A DNA stretch of 64,000 bases, from contig NZ_JAPDRF010000006.1 of assembly GCF_040706615.1 (NCBI RefSeq), forward strand, positions 124,001 through 188,000, given 5' to 3'. The notes beneath the pieces are model-generated. The model did not search any database. It was not told where the DNA came from and saw only the letters and a program-made list of their open reading frames with translations. How positions within the stretch are numbered: position 1 is the first letter of the stretch; the number at the start of each line of letters is the position of its first letter. Origin of the DNA: Lentisalinibacter sediminis. Lineage in GTDB: Bacteria; Pseudomonadota; Gammaproteobacteria; Steroidobacterales; Woeseiaceae. Positions 1 through 8,354 of the stretch are shown here, one piece after another. The translations under genes and the position numbers were made by a program.

Positions 1-2114
1 TCGTCGTAGGCCGGGTCGGCGGTGGGATACAGCGCGCGCATTGCCAGGAAGTTTCCGTTCTCGTCCCAGACGGATATGCGCGGGATGGCCGGCAGCTCGC
101 CGGGGACGTCCAGGTGGTTGATCGGTGTCTCGCCGCAGACGAAGAACTTGTCGCGAATGTAGTAGACGTTGTCGTCACTCACGTACACGTGGCTCGGCTG
201 GTAGACGAAATCCACCGGGATCACGTTGCCGAGGTCGTCGGCGCCGGGCGTGCCGGGCCCGGCCAGGCAGACGTTCTGATTCAGATAGGTGCCACGCTCG
301 CCGGCGAGCGTATCGACGAAGCCCTGGGCCAGATCGCCCAGCGGGCTGACCCGTGTGATCTCGTCACCTTCGCGGCGCTCGCCGACCGGCGTGATGCGGA
401 AGTCCTCGATGAAGTAGGGATACAGCGGCGCCTCGAAATAGCCGCTCTCCGGCAGGCTCGCGATGCGGAAGTCCAGCGGGTCGACGCGGCCGTCGATCAG
501 GTCGGTGTCCTCGCCCTGCAGCAGTATCTCCACGGCCTGGGAGGTGATGGTGGAAGCGCTCGCCGACTTCGCCTCGGGCGGCGTGTTGCTGCCCGGCCAT
601 TTCAGCGTCACCACCTGGGTGTAGCGATCCGGGTCGTCGGGGCCCGGCTCCGTCCGGTTGCCGGAGGCGTCGGTGGCCCACCATTGCACGATATAGCGGC
701 GGCCGCCCTCGTCTTCCGTGGGTGCCGCCAGGCGCTCACCCGCATCGTTCTCCGTCACGGGCGCGGGATCCGCCAGGTCGACCACCCGGGGCCGGCCGAG
801 GGGAAAGGGCTCGGCCGTCAGGTCGATATCGGTCTCGGAATAGCGCGCGAAACCCGGCGGCGGCACCAGAATCGGCGCCTGGGTGTCCACCACGCGGATG
901 CGCTGGGTGAGCGTGGTCACCACGTTGTCGCCGTTGCCGAGCCAACGCTGATTGGCGGCCAGGGAATGCTCGGCGGTCTGGTACGGGCCGCCGACGCGCT
1001 CCCGGCTCTCCCAGGTCACGATACTCTCCTGGTCGATCGGCAGCAGTCGCGCATCGCTCTCGTCGGTCTCCGTGAAGAACGCCTTGCCGCAGTCGTCCAC
1101 CGGTTCGAATCGCTCCTGCAGTTTCTCGCGCACACGGCCGAAACGCACGCCGCCGAAATCCGTGGCCTCGAGTTCGACGAGCTGCTCCTCGATGGGCGCG
1201 CTGCCGGTTCCGGTGTCGCGCAGATACGGCAGGTGCGTGTCCCACACCTTCAGCCACTGGGTGCCGCGATTGAGCGCCGTGATCTCGGAGATGCGCTCGT
1301 TCCAGGCGGTGGCGCTGATGTCCTCGTCGGCGGCGGCCAGTCCGGCGTCGATGGCGAGCTCGTAGAGCGTCGTGACGACCCGGCCGGTGAATTTCGCCGC
1401 GCCCTTCTTCAGCGCCAGTTTCGCCATCGCCGTCTTGGCCACGCGGCTCTCCGCGTAGGAGGAGATGGGGATGAGCACGCTCGGCAGGGCGATGTCGAGG
1501 ACCGGGTTCATGTACATGTCGGCCTGCCAGCTGAGACGGTGCAGGCCCTCCGGGAATTCCGGGTAGATGACGCCGCCGGCGAGATGCTCGTTACTGACCG
1601 AGACGGTGATGTCGCCCGACGGGTGGAACACGGACGGTGCACCCAGATCGGCCCAGACGTCATCCAGCGGGTTGTAGGGGATGAAGTAGGTGCTGGCGTA
1701 GCTCTCCTCGATGCCGTCGTCGTTCGCTTCCCCCTCCAGCGGCATCTTGAACCGGTAGACGCATTCGTTGGCGAACTCGGAACCGCTGGCCGGTGCGTTC
1801 GGCGTGAGCTCCAGGTCCGCGGGCAGGCGCAACGACGGGGGCAGGAATTTCATGCCGATGTCCGTGCCGTAGCCGACCACCTCCGCGATCTGGTCGAAGG
1901 GCGGCGGCGCCAGCCCCGCCGGCACGCTTGCCACGTGCGCGCCGCCCAGTGAGCCGAGCGCCGCATCGAGCGCCCCGTTGTCGTCGGGCGTGCGCACGAG
2001 CACCGCGCCGCCGGCCGACTGCATGGCCATGACCGTCAGCAGCGCGCTCGCCAGCAGGTGGGCCGAGCCGAGGCGATGCCCCGGTGCACGATTCGTAGTG
2101 GCGCTGGATTTCAT
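1..2114 (-). CDS. Large secreted protein with HYR/Ig-like region (3' end outside window)
   Basis: The frame is open from an ATG at 2114 to the window edge (over 700 residues), so the C-terminus is missing. The N-terminus has a basic stretch and a hydrophobic segment (about residues 17-36) consistent with a signal peptide. Around residues 370-480 a stretch beginning VVDTQAPIL resembles HYR/Ig-like modules, and the last visible part (PRISVWDENGNFLAM) resembles an NHL-type propeller strand; both readings are by eye. It lies 133 bp downstream of, and on the same strand as, the ECF sigma gene, so it is a plausible target of that sigma factor. Function unknown. The long plus-strand frame over 114-1952 is its shadow. 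Confidence 0.75.
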   Translation of the reverse strand, partial: MKSSATTNRAPGHRLGSAHLLASALLTVMAMQSAGGAVLVRTPDDNGALDAALGSLGGAHVASVPAGLAPPPFDQIAEVVGYGTDIGMKFLPPSLRLPADLELTPNAPASGSEFANECVYRFKMPLEGEANDDGIEESYASTYFIPYNPLDDVWADLGAPSVFHPSGDITVSVSNEHLAGGVIYPEFPEGLHRLSWQADMYMNPVLDIALPSVLIPISSYAESRVAKTAMAKLALKKGAAKFTGRVVTTLYELAIDAGLAAADEDISATAWNERISEITALNRGTQWLKVWDTHLPYLRDTGTGSAPIEEQLVELEATDFGGVRFGRVREKLQERFEPVDDCGKAFFTETDESDARLLPIDQESIVTWESRERVGGPYQTAEHSLAANQRWLGNGDNVVTTLTQRIRVVDTQAPILVPPPGFARYSETDIDLTAEPFPLGRPRVVDLADPAPVTENDAGERLAAPTEDEGGRRYIVQWWATDASGNRTEPGPDDPDRYTQVVTLKWPGSNTPPEAKSASASTITSQAVEILLQGEDTDLIDGRVDPLDFRIASLPESGYFEAPLYPYFIEDFRITPVGERREGDEITRVSPLGDLAQGFVDTLAGERGTYLNQNVCLAGPGTPGADDLGNVIPVDFVYQPSHVYVSDDNVYYIRDKFFVCGETPINHLDVPGELPAIPRISVWDENGNFLAMRALYPTADPAYD

Positions 2115-2247
2115 GTCGCTTCCCCGGTTTTCTTCTGCCCTTGTCCATGAAGGCGCAGAAAGCGGGGGAATCGTCTACCAATAGCCTGCGAATGGTCTGC
2201 GAGTCGTCGGCGAGCGGGTCCGCGGACGACTGCCGGCGGCGCTCCCG

Positions 2248-2814
2248 TTACCGATCCGGATCGTTCAGACGGACGTGCAGCCAGGCCTTGGCGAGGGTGA
2301 GATCCTGGGCCAGCTTGGCGCGCGACACACCGCGGGCGGCGGCCGCCTCCTCGTAGGTGAGGCCGCCGAAGAAGACGAGCTCCACGGCGGTGACCAGGTC
2401 GGCATCCTTGTCCGCGAGTTCGGCCAGGGCCTCATCGAGGTCCAGGATGGCCGCGAGCGGCTGCTCCGCGGCCACGGCGGCCTCGTCCAGGGTGACGTCC
2501 CGGGCACCGCCGCCCCTTTTGGCGCTGGCTTTGCGGCGCGCATGGTCCACGAGGATGCGGCGCATGGTGCGCGCCGCCATGGCGAAGAAGTGGCTCCGGT
2601 CCTGGTAGTCGAGTTCGATGTCGGCGAGACGGAGGAAGGCCTCGTTCACCAGGGCGGTGGCCTGCAGGGTGTGGGGCCCGGATTCGGCGCGCATCTGCTG
2701 GCCGGCCAGGCGCCTGAGTTCGTCGTAGACGTAGGGTGCGAGCTCGTCCAGCGCGCCGGCGTCGCCTTCGCGCCAGGCGTGGATCAGTCGGGTGATGCGC
2801 CCTGTGTCGCTCAT
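2248..2814 (-). CDS. ECF-family RNA polymerase sigma factor (ECF43/Sig-70_X6-like)
   Basis: This 188-residue protein has a region-2 helix set at about residues 20-95 (TALVNEAFLRL, then FFAMAARTMRRILVDHARRK) and a region-4 helix-turn-helix at about 135-180 (FFGGLTYEEAAAARGVSRAK). The pattern TLQATALVNEAFLRL is typical of the ECF group encoded beside Ser/Thr kinases. In Vibrio parahaemolyticus an ECF43 member (EcfP) is activated by threonine phosphorylation by its neighbouring kinase PknT; Thr53 here, in the region-2.2 stretch, is a candidate equivalent by inference. No anti-sigma factor gene is adjacent. It is divergent from the kinase gene, and the gap holds an 11-bp tandem repeat. Confidence 0.92.
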   Translation of the reverse strand: MSDTGRITRLIHAWREGDAGALDELAPYVYDELRRLAGQQMRAESGPHTLQATALVNEAFLRLADIELDYQDRSHFFAMAARTMRRILVDHARRKASAKRGGGARDVTLDEAAVAAEQPLAAILDLDEALAELADKDADLVTAVELVFFGGLTYEEAAAARGVSRAKLAQDLTLAKAWLHVRLNDPDR

Positions 2815-2843
2815 CGCTTGGCCCTTGTGGCCCCTTGGAAGCC

Positions 2844-2887
2844 CTGGTCTATGACTGGTCTATTACTGGTCTATGACTAGTCTATTA
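2844..2887. repeat. Four tandem 11-bp repeats between ECF sigma and kinase genes
   Basis: Four exactly adjacent 11-bp units are read on the plus strand: CTGGTCTATGA, CTGGTCTATTA, CTGGTCTATGA, CTAGTCTATTA. Units alternate TGA and TTA, so the array is also two 22-bp units. A period of 11 bp places each copy on nearly the same helix face, as expected for a cooperative operator or for iterated promoter elements. The array ends 33 bp before the preferred kinase start at 2921 and begins 30 bp before the sigma start at 2814. It would overlap the extra residues of a longer kinase start at 2873, which favours the 2921 start. Confidence 0.85.
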
Positions 2888-2920
2888 TCGGGGGATGCAG
2901 CACGACGGTACAGTACGGGC

Positions 2921-5626
2921 ATGGCGAGCGGGGGCGACCAGCACTGGAGCACGCTGAAGGCCATCTTCGCCGAGGCGATGATGCGCCCACCGGACGCGCG
3001 GGAGGCCTTCCTGCAGGAGCGCTGCGGCGGAGACGAGGCGCTGCTTGCGGAACTCCTCGAGCTCGTCCGCGCGGGCAGCGAAACCGACGCCGGACTCCGC
3101 GACATAGTGGCGGATGCTGCCGGCGATGTCACCGCCGCCGACGGCATGCGCAGGCTCGGCCCCTACCGGCTGGTCCGGCGCATCGGCGAGGGCGGCATGG
3201 GCACCGTCTGGCTGGCCGAGCGTGCCGACGACCAGTACCGCAAGCAGGTGGCGCTGAAGATCCTGCGCGCCGGCGGCGATGCTTCCCTCGTCAGCCGCTT
3301 CCGCACCGAGCGCCAGCTGCTGGCGGACCTCGATCACCCGAACATCGCGCGCCTGCTCGACGGCGGCGAGACGGAAGACGGGCGGCCGTGGCTCGCCATG
3401 GAATACGTCGAAGGCCTGCCGATCACCGACTACTGCGACCGGCACGCTCTCGGCATCGAGGCGCGTCTCGCGCTGTTCCTCGAGTGCTGCCGCGCGGTGC
3501 AGCATGCGCACCGCCGGCTGATCATCCATCGCGACATCAAGCCGTCAAACATCCTGGTGGACGAGCGCGGCACGCCGTACCTGCTCGACTTCGGCATCGC
3601 GAAGCTGCTCCAGGCCGGCGGGCTGCAGCACACGATCGCGGTCACGCAGGATGCGGCGCGGATCATGACGCCCGGCCACGCCAGCCCGGAGCAGGTGCGC
3701 GGCGAGACCGTCACAACCGCCACAGACATCTACTCCCTGGGCATCCTGCTGTACCAGCTCCTGAGCGGTCACTTCCCGTATCCGCTGGAGCGGTCGACGG
3801 CCGCCGAGCTCGAGCGCGCCATCTGCGAGCAGGAGCCGGCGAAACCGAGCAGCCGGGTGACCGCGGCGCAGCCGGCCGCGCATGGGGAGACGGAGGACGC
3901 CGCCGACGTCGGGCGCGCCCGCGGCACGACCGTCGGCCGGCTGCGCAGGGAACTCGCGGGCGACCTCGACAACATCGTCATGATGGCGCTGCGCAAGGAG
4001 CCGGACCGGCGCTACGAGTCGGTGAGCGCGCTCATGGCCGACGTCCGGGCTTACCTGACGAGCCGACCGGTGAGCGCCCGCGCGGATACCGCGGGTTATC
4101 GGCTGGCCAAGTTCCTGCGCCGCAACGCGGCAGGCATGGCCGCGGCCGCCGGGGTAGTGCTCGTCATCGCCGGCCTCGTCGGCTACTACACCTGGCAGCT
4201 CGCCGCAGAGCGCGACCGCGCCCGCACCGAGGCGCGCGTGGCCAACCAGGCGACGGACTTCGTCGTCACGCTGTTCAACGCAGCCAACCCGAAGATGACG
4301 AATCCCGGGGAGATCTCGCCGCGCTCGCTGCTCGAGGAGGGCCGGCGGCGCATCGACGAGGAACTCGCTGAGGCGCCCCGTGTGCGCGGCCGCCTGCTCG
4401 GCGTGCTCGGGGAGGCCTACCATTCGATGGGGGATCACGAGACGGCGATCGCCCTCGGCCGCGCGGCGGTGACCATCTATGACGAGGTCTATGCCGAGCG
4501 CCCGGCGGAGGCCGCGCGCGCGAAGGCCGCGCTCGCCCAAAGCCTTGCCCAGGCCGGACAACGCGAGGAGGCCGCCGCGCTGTTCGAGGAGGCGCTGGCG
4601 GCCCTCCGCGCCGATGCGGACGCCGACGACGGCGCGCTCTCCTCCACGCTCAACCGCTACGGGAGGCTGCTGCGAGAGCTGGGCGAATACGACCGCGCGG
4701 AAGCGCTGCTCCGGGAGGTGCTGGCCATGGTCGAGACCGGCCGCGACGTCTCCGCGCGCACGTCGGTTGCCGCCCTGGTGAATATCGGCACCGTCCTCGC
4801 CGGCAAGTCCCGCTACGCCGAGGCTCTGGAGTATCTGCAGCGGGCGGAGGCCCGCTACGCGCAGATCGGCGGGTCCGCCGACTACTCCCGGGCCGCGCTG
4901 TACCTGTCGATGGGCAACTACGAGTCGCGTCTCGGCAATGCAGAGGCGGCGCTTGCGCATCTCGACCGCGCCGTCATGCTCATGAAGCGGACGTTGGGGT
5001 CCGAGCACGAGGATTACGCGGCTGCCCGCCTCGCCCGCTCGAACGTGCTGGGCCTCCTCGACAGGGACGACGAGGCCGAGGCGGAGATTCGTGCTGCCCT
5101 GGCAGTGCAGCGCAGGGCACTCGGTCCGGACGACGCCCGCGTGGGCCTCAACCATCACTATCTCGGCAGTTTCCTGTGGCGCAAGCGGGGCGAGTACGAG
5201 GCGGCCGTGGAGGAGTACCGGCAGGCGCTGTCCATCTACGAGGCCGGGCTGAAGGCCGACCATCCCTACAAGGTGTTCACCCTGAACGCGATCGGCTCCA
5301 TCCGGCTGGCGCAGAAACGCTACGACGAGGCCGTCCAGCGGTTCGGCGAGGCGCTGGCGCTGGCCGAGACCGGCCTGCCGCCGGACCACCAGCAGGTGGT
5401 GTACGCATACCGGGAACTCGGACGCCTCTACCGCGAGCGGGGCGACCACGAGCAGGCGCGCGCGTGGTTCGAAAAGGGTCTCGACCAGGCGCGCCGCGAC
5501 GGCAGCTACCTCTACACCTTCGAACCGCTGCTGCAGGACTACGCCGAGCTGGCCGATGAGCTCGGCGACGAGAAACTGGCCAACCGGCTGCGGGAGCAAC
5601 TCGCCGAACTCGACGAAGGCTCATGA
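2921..5626 (+). CDS. Membrane Ser/Thr protein kinase with C-terminal TPR repeats
   Basis: The protein has 901 residues from the ATG at 2921. The N-terminal kinase domain has a glycine loop GEGGMGTVW near residue 88, catalytic lysine in VALKIL near 111, HRDIKPSN near 202, DFGIAK near 221 and an activation segment ending MTPGHASPEQ. After the kinase a single hydrophobic helix (about 403-425, MAAAAGVVLVIAGLVGYY) precedes a long helical region of TPR_10/12-like repeats to the end. This order (kinase, membrane helix, TPR) is common for kinases paired with ECF43 sigma factors. It is divergent from the sigma gene and probably phosphorylates it. The C-terminal TPR part would lie in the periplasm if the kinase is cytoplasmic. 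Confidence 0.93.
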   Translation: MASGGDQHWSTLKAIFAEAMMRPPDAREAFLQERCGGDEALLAELLELVRAGSETDAGLRDIVADAAGDVTAADGMRRLGPYRLVRRIGEGGMGTVWLAERADDQYRKQVALKILRAGGDASLVSRFRTERQLLADLDHPNIARLLDGGETEDGRPWLAMEYVEGLPITDYCDRHALGIEARLALFLECCRAVQHAHRRLIIHRDIKPSNILVDERGTPYLLDFGIAKLLQAGGLQHTIAVTQDAARIMTPGHASPEQVRGETVTTATDIYSLGILLYQLLSGHFPYPLERSTAAELERAICEQEPAKPSSRVTAAQPAAHGETEDAADVGRARGTTVGRLRRELAGDLDNIVMMALRKEPDRRYESVSALMADVRAYLTSRPVSARADTAGYRLAKFLRRNAAGMAAAAGVVLVIAGLVGYYTWQLAAERDRARTEARVANQATDFVVTLFNAANPKMTNPGEISPRSLLEEGRRRIDEELAEAPRVRGRLLGVLGEAYHSMGDHETAIALGRAAVTIYDEVYAERPAEAARAKAALAQSLAQAGQREEAAALFEEALAALRADADADDGALSSTLNRYGRLLRELGEYDRAEALLREVLAMVETGRDVSARTSVAALVNIGTVLAGKSRYAEALEYLQRAEARYAQIGGSADYSRAALYLSMGNYESRLGNAEAALAHLDRAVMLMKRTLGSEHEDYAAARLARSNVLGLLDRDDEAEAEIRAALAVQRRALGPDDARVGLNHHYLGSFLWRKRGEYEAAVEEYRQALSIYEAGLKADHPYKVFTLNAIGSIRLAQKRYDEAVQRFGEALALAETGLPPDHQQVVYAYRELGRLYRERGDHEQARAWFEKGLDQARRDGSYLYTFEPLLQDYAELADELGDEKLANRLREQLAELDEGS

Positions 5627-5633
5627 TCCGCAC

Positions 5634-5740
5634 GCAGGAGGGCCTTCAGGCCCGATCGCGCTGTCGCGCCTGAAGGCGCTCCTACAGGGTGACAGTAGGA
5701 GGGGCTTTAGCCCCGATTCATTACTGAAGGCCCTCCTACG
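5634..5740. repeat. REP-like palindrome cluster (locus 1, four units)
   Basis: Four units alternate in orientation between two convergent genes. The core hairpins are GGGCCTTCAGGCCC (plus), GCGCCTGAAGGCGC (inverted, 5666-5679), GGGGCTTTAGCCCC (plus), and a shortened inverted unit ending in CTAC at 5736-5739. The foot of each unit is GTAG or GCAG followed by GA. The last unit supplies the TAG stop codon of the downstream convergent SbcD-like gene. Confidence 0.92.
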
Positions 5741-6860
5741 ACGTTCTCGAGAGGCGGTAGAGAAGGCGCAGCGCGTCTCCCGCCGTCTCGTCGCCCTCTT
5801 TCGACTGCGCCAGCAGTTCGTCCCACGTGGCTTTCGCGTAGCCGGCCAGCGAGACGGAGTCCTGGTCCAGCTCGTCGGGGACCACGGCGAGGTCGGTGGT
5901 GCGCTCGCGCAGCCTGAGGCTGGCGAAGAGTTCCCGCCGCGTCTCCATGACCTCGTCCAGCGCGCCGGCGGTGGCCAGGTTCACGCTGCCGGTGAACCCC
6001 ACCTTCACCGCCGTGCGTTCCTTGCCCGGCAGGTCGTCGAGCCAGGCGCCGAAGCGTTCCACGTCGTCGGCGTCGTCGACGGTGAAGTGCTCGGCCACGA
6101 AGTGCCAGTCGCCGACGGCCAGCGGCGTGACCTCGCAGCGCCCGGCATCCGCGTCGACGAGCAGCGCCTGGTTCGGGTCCTCCTCCACGAAGTCGGTGGC
6201 CACCGGCGCGCCGGAGTACCACACCCGGCCGGTCTCGCCCACGGGCGTCACCGAGTGGCGGTCGCCGAGGGCAAGGTAGTGGAAGCGGCCCTCGCGGAGG
6301 GCGGTCTCGGCGCGCGCGAGACCGATGATTGCGGGCTGGGAGAGATCCGGCGAGAGGTTATCGGTCTGGCCATGGCAGACGGCGATGCGGGTGACGCCAG
6401 CCGGCGCCGGGTCCAGGGCCGCGGCGAGCTCGGCGCAGAGGTCCGCGTTCGGGTGTCTGGTGCGCCAGGGCGCGCCGACCACCTCGACGCCTTCCGCGCC
6501 GGGCACCGGGATCGGCGTCTGATCGCGGATGACGATGATGTGCTCCGGCGCGTCGCGGAACTCCTTCGTCGAGAAGATGGAGGCGCCGTCCAGCGGGTCG
6601 TGGTTGCCCGGCAGCAGGAATACCGGCACGGGCAACTGCTTCAGCGCCTCCAGCGTGCGCACCAGCGTCTCCCGGGAGATCTGGCTGGACTCGAACACGT
6701 CGCCGGCCACGACGATGAACTTCGCCTGGTGTTCGGCGGCGAGACGGCCGAGCGTGGCGATGGCGTCGATGCGCGCCTGGCTGAAGCGGGCGGAGGCCTC
6801 GGGCGTGAGGAAGGCCCGGGTCATGCCGAGCTGCCAGTCGGAGGTGTGGAGGAAACGCAT
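5736..6860 (-). CDS. SbcD/Mre11-like metallophosphoesterase (DNA repair exonuclease family)
   Basis: The 374-residue protein begins MRFLHTSDWQLGM, the D-x-H motif of calcineurin-like phosphoesterases, followed by GDVFES (about residue 52) and GNHDPLDG (about 86). CHGQTDNLS (about 164) and LALGDRHS (about 197) complete the metal-binding set. Length and order fit the SbcD/YhaO exonuclease family, which acts on DNA ends with an SbcC-type ATPase partner; no such partner is adjacent here, so it may act alone or with a distant subunit. The stop codon TAG (5736-5738) is the foot of a REP-like palindrome, so the native C-terminus may have been altered. Confidence 0.85.
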   Translation of the reverse strand: MRFLHTSDWQLGMTRAFLTPEASARFSQARIDAIATLGRLAAEHQAKFIVVAGDVFESSQISRETLVRTLEALKQLPVPVFLLPGNHDPLDGASIFSTKEFRDAPEHIIVIRDQTPIPVPGAEGVEVVGAPWRTRHPNADLCAELAAALDPAPAGVTRIAVCHGQTDNLSPDLSQPAIIGLARAETALREGRFHYLALGDRHSVTPVGETGRVWYSGAPVATDFVEEDPNQALLVDADAGRCEVTPLAVGDWHFVAEHFTVDDADDVERFGAWLDDLPGKERTAVKVGFTGSVNLATAGALDEVMETRRELFASLRLRERTTDLAVVPDELDQDSVSLAGYAKATWDELLAQSKEGDETAGDALRLLYRLSRTS

Positions 6861-6877
6861 GCGATGATCTTAACAAT

Positions 6878-6959
6878 GTAGGAGGGGCTGGTAGGAGGGG
6901 CTGGTAGGAGGGGCTTTAGCCCCGATTCATTATCCAATCGGGCCTGAAGGCCCTCCTAC
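6878..6959. repeat. REP-like palindrome pair with two extra 5' half-units (locus 2)
   Basis: Two copies of the 5' half GTAGGAGGGGCTG precede a complete plus unit (hairpin GGGGCTTTAGCCCC, tail GATT) and an inverted unit with hairpin GGGCCTGAAGGCCC ending CTAC at 6956-6959. The inverted unit supplies the stop codon of the DUF1761 gene. Confidence 0.92.
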
Positions 6960-7357
6960 ATGGCGCCCAGGATAGCGCCCATCACCGTCAGTGCCACCAC
7001 GCAGTAGCCGCCGTTGACCAGCCACAGCGCGGCCGGTCGCTTCTCGAACAGGTAGATGACGCCAAGGAACGTAGCCACCCAGCCGAGGCCGGCGGCGAGC
7101 CCCGCCATGGTGGCGAAGGCCATCGTGGCCTCGGGGCCGATGAACATCGCCAGGTTGACGGCGGCCGCCAGCATCAGCAGGAAGGAGACGCCGAAGACGA
7201 GTGGCATGCTTCGCTTTGCCAGGTCTTCCTCGGAGTAGCCGTTGGCGTTCATCCACGCCTTGCCGAACAGCGGGCCGTACCAGAGGCCGCCGATGATGAA
7301 GGCCGAAGCGGCGGCTGCGAAGACGGCCAGCCAGTTGATGGCGGGTGCTGGGTCCAT
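6956..7357 (-). CDS. DUF1761 family membrane protein
   Basis: The 133-residue protein has four hydrophobic helices, beginning with INWLAVFAAAASAFIIGGLWYGPLFGKAW, the typical N-terminal pattern of DUF1761 proteins. The function of the family is unknown; it is an inner-membrane protein. Its last codon is ATG and the stop TAG (6956-6958) belongs to the adjacent REP-like palindrome. It lies downstream of the AraC regulator on the same strand with a 123-bp gap that holds another REP locus, so co-transcription is possible but not shown. Confidence 0.8.
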   Translation of the reverse strand: MDPAPAINWLAVFAAAASAFIIGGLWYGPLFGKAWMNANGYSEEDLAKRSMPLVFGVSFLLMLAAAVNLAMFIGPEATMAFATMAGLAAGLGWVATFLGVIYLFEKRPAALWLVNGGYCVVALTVMGAILGAM

Positions 7358-7380
7358 TTTTTTCTCCCCCTGCTCTTGGA

Positions 7381-7434
7381 ATCGGGCCTGAAGGCTCTCC
7401 TACTGTTGGAATCGGGCCTGAAGGCCCTCCTACA
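7381..7434. repeat. Two directly repeated inverted REP-like units (locus 3)
   Basis: Two copies of the inverted unit (ATCGGGCCTGAAGGC then CTCC-TAC) stand in direct repeat, 30 bp apart. The first has one stem mismatch (GGCTC instead of GGCCC). The locus lies between the AraC gene end and the DUF1761 gene start. Confidence 0.85.
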
Positions 7435-7480
7435 GTCGGTCGTAGCGTAGGCGAAGCGGCCGTCTGCGGATTGTAAAAAA

Positions 7481-8308
7481 TTAACCTCGGCGGTCGAGGG
7501 GGAAGAAATTGGTCTGGGCGTCGAAGCCCTGGCGGAGGAAGTCGGTCGGGTTGAAGCCGCTGAAGTGGCGAAAGTCCCGGATGAAGTGGGACTGGTCCGC
7601 GTAGCCGCAGTGATGAGCGACGGCGCTCCAGGCCACCGGGCCTTCGGTCTGGATGACGCGCAGCACGTCGTTGAAGCGCAGTATGCGCTGGTAGTACTTC
7701 GGCGTCACACCGAGGTAGCGACGGAACTCGCTGATGAGGTGCTTGCGGCTGCCGGGGTAGTCGGCGATAGCATCCGCGTAACGCTCGCCGGGTTCCGCGG
7801 CGAGGCGTTCGACCACCTCGTGTATCGCCGCGGGCGCTGTCAGGTCTTGCCGGTAGCGCTCGTGCAGCCATGCCTCCGCCACCGTGAACTTCGCCTCCCG
7901 GGATTCCGCTGCGGCCAGGCGGTCGCGGAGTGCGGGCAGTTCGCCGTCGAGCACCTCGTCACCGGGCACCACCCGCTCGCTGAATGCATCCAGCGATACG
8001 TGCAGGAATGGCCGCGCCCCGGCCGGCCGGAACTGGATGACGAGCATCTCCGAATCCGGGTGTGCGGAGATGGAGATGTAGTGGCGCAGCATGCCGGACA
8101 CCCAGCCGCCGCGGAAACCGGCCGTCGGCCGCAGGGTGTCGTTGTCGTAGGTGTGGCGCTCGATGCCGTCGAGTTCGAAGATCAGGAACACGTGGCCGCT
8201 GGGCACCACACGTTCGATGGAGTGGTCGGGCTGCCAGTCGCGGTAGTGGAAGAGCGTCTCGACATGACTGTCGACGGGGGCGGCAGGGGTGTGGAAGGCG
8301 ATGTCCAT
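7481..8308 (-). CDS. AraC-family transcriptional regulator
   Basis: The 275-residue protein has an N-terminal ligand-sensing beta domain (about 1-150) and a C-terminal double helix-turn-helix (about 165-265) with the signature WSAVAHHCGYADQSHFIRDFRHFSGFNPTDFL, which closely fits the AraC/XylS pattern. The inducer is unknown. Neighbours on the same strand are OmpA-domain protein upstream and DUF1761 downstream, neither of which suggests a pathway. Confidence 0.92.
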   Translation of the reverse strand: MDIAFHTPAAPVDSHVETLFHYRDWQPDHSIERVVPSGHVFLIFELDGIERHTYDNDTLRPTAGFRGGWVSGMLRHYISISAHPDSEMLVIQFRPAGARPFLHVSLDAFSERVVPGDEVLDGELPALRDRLAAAESREAKFTVAEAWLHERYRQDLTAPAAIHEVVERLAAEPGERYADAIADYPGSRKHLISEFRRYLGVTPKYYQRILRFNDVLRVIQTEGPVAWSAVAHHCGYADQSHFIRDFRHFSGFNPTDFLRQGFDAQTNFFPLDRRG

Positions 8309-8345
8309 TCGGGCCTGAAGTAATCGGGCCTGAAGGCCCTCCTAC
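8309..8345. repeat. REP-like unit plus truncated copy (locus 4)
   Basis: A truncated inverted unit (CGGGCCTGAAG) is followed directly by a complete inverted unit with hairpin GGGCCTGAAGGCCC ending CTACA. It fills the gap between the AraC start and the end of the OmpA-domain gene. Confidence 0.85.
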
Positions 8346-8354
8346 ATCTTCTGG

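Noticed and set aside
114..1952. 612-codon open frame on the plus strand
   Set aside because: It is the antisense shadow of the secreted protein gene on the minus strand, which has a signal peptide and domain-like sequence; the plus frame gives Arg/Val/Gly-rich text without domains.
3545..5599. 684-codon minus-strand frame opposite the kinase
   Set aside because: Shadow of the kinase gene, caused by high third-position GC; no recognisable domain.
5634..5740. REP pair considered as a rho-independent terminator
   Set aside because: No T run follows any of the hairpins, and true terminators with T runs exist separately nearby in the window.
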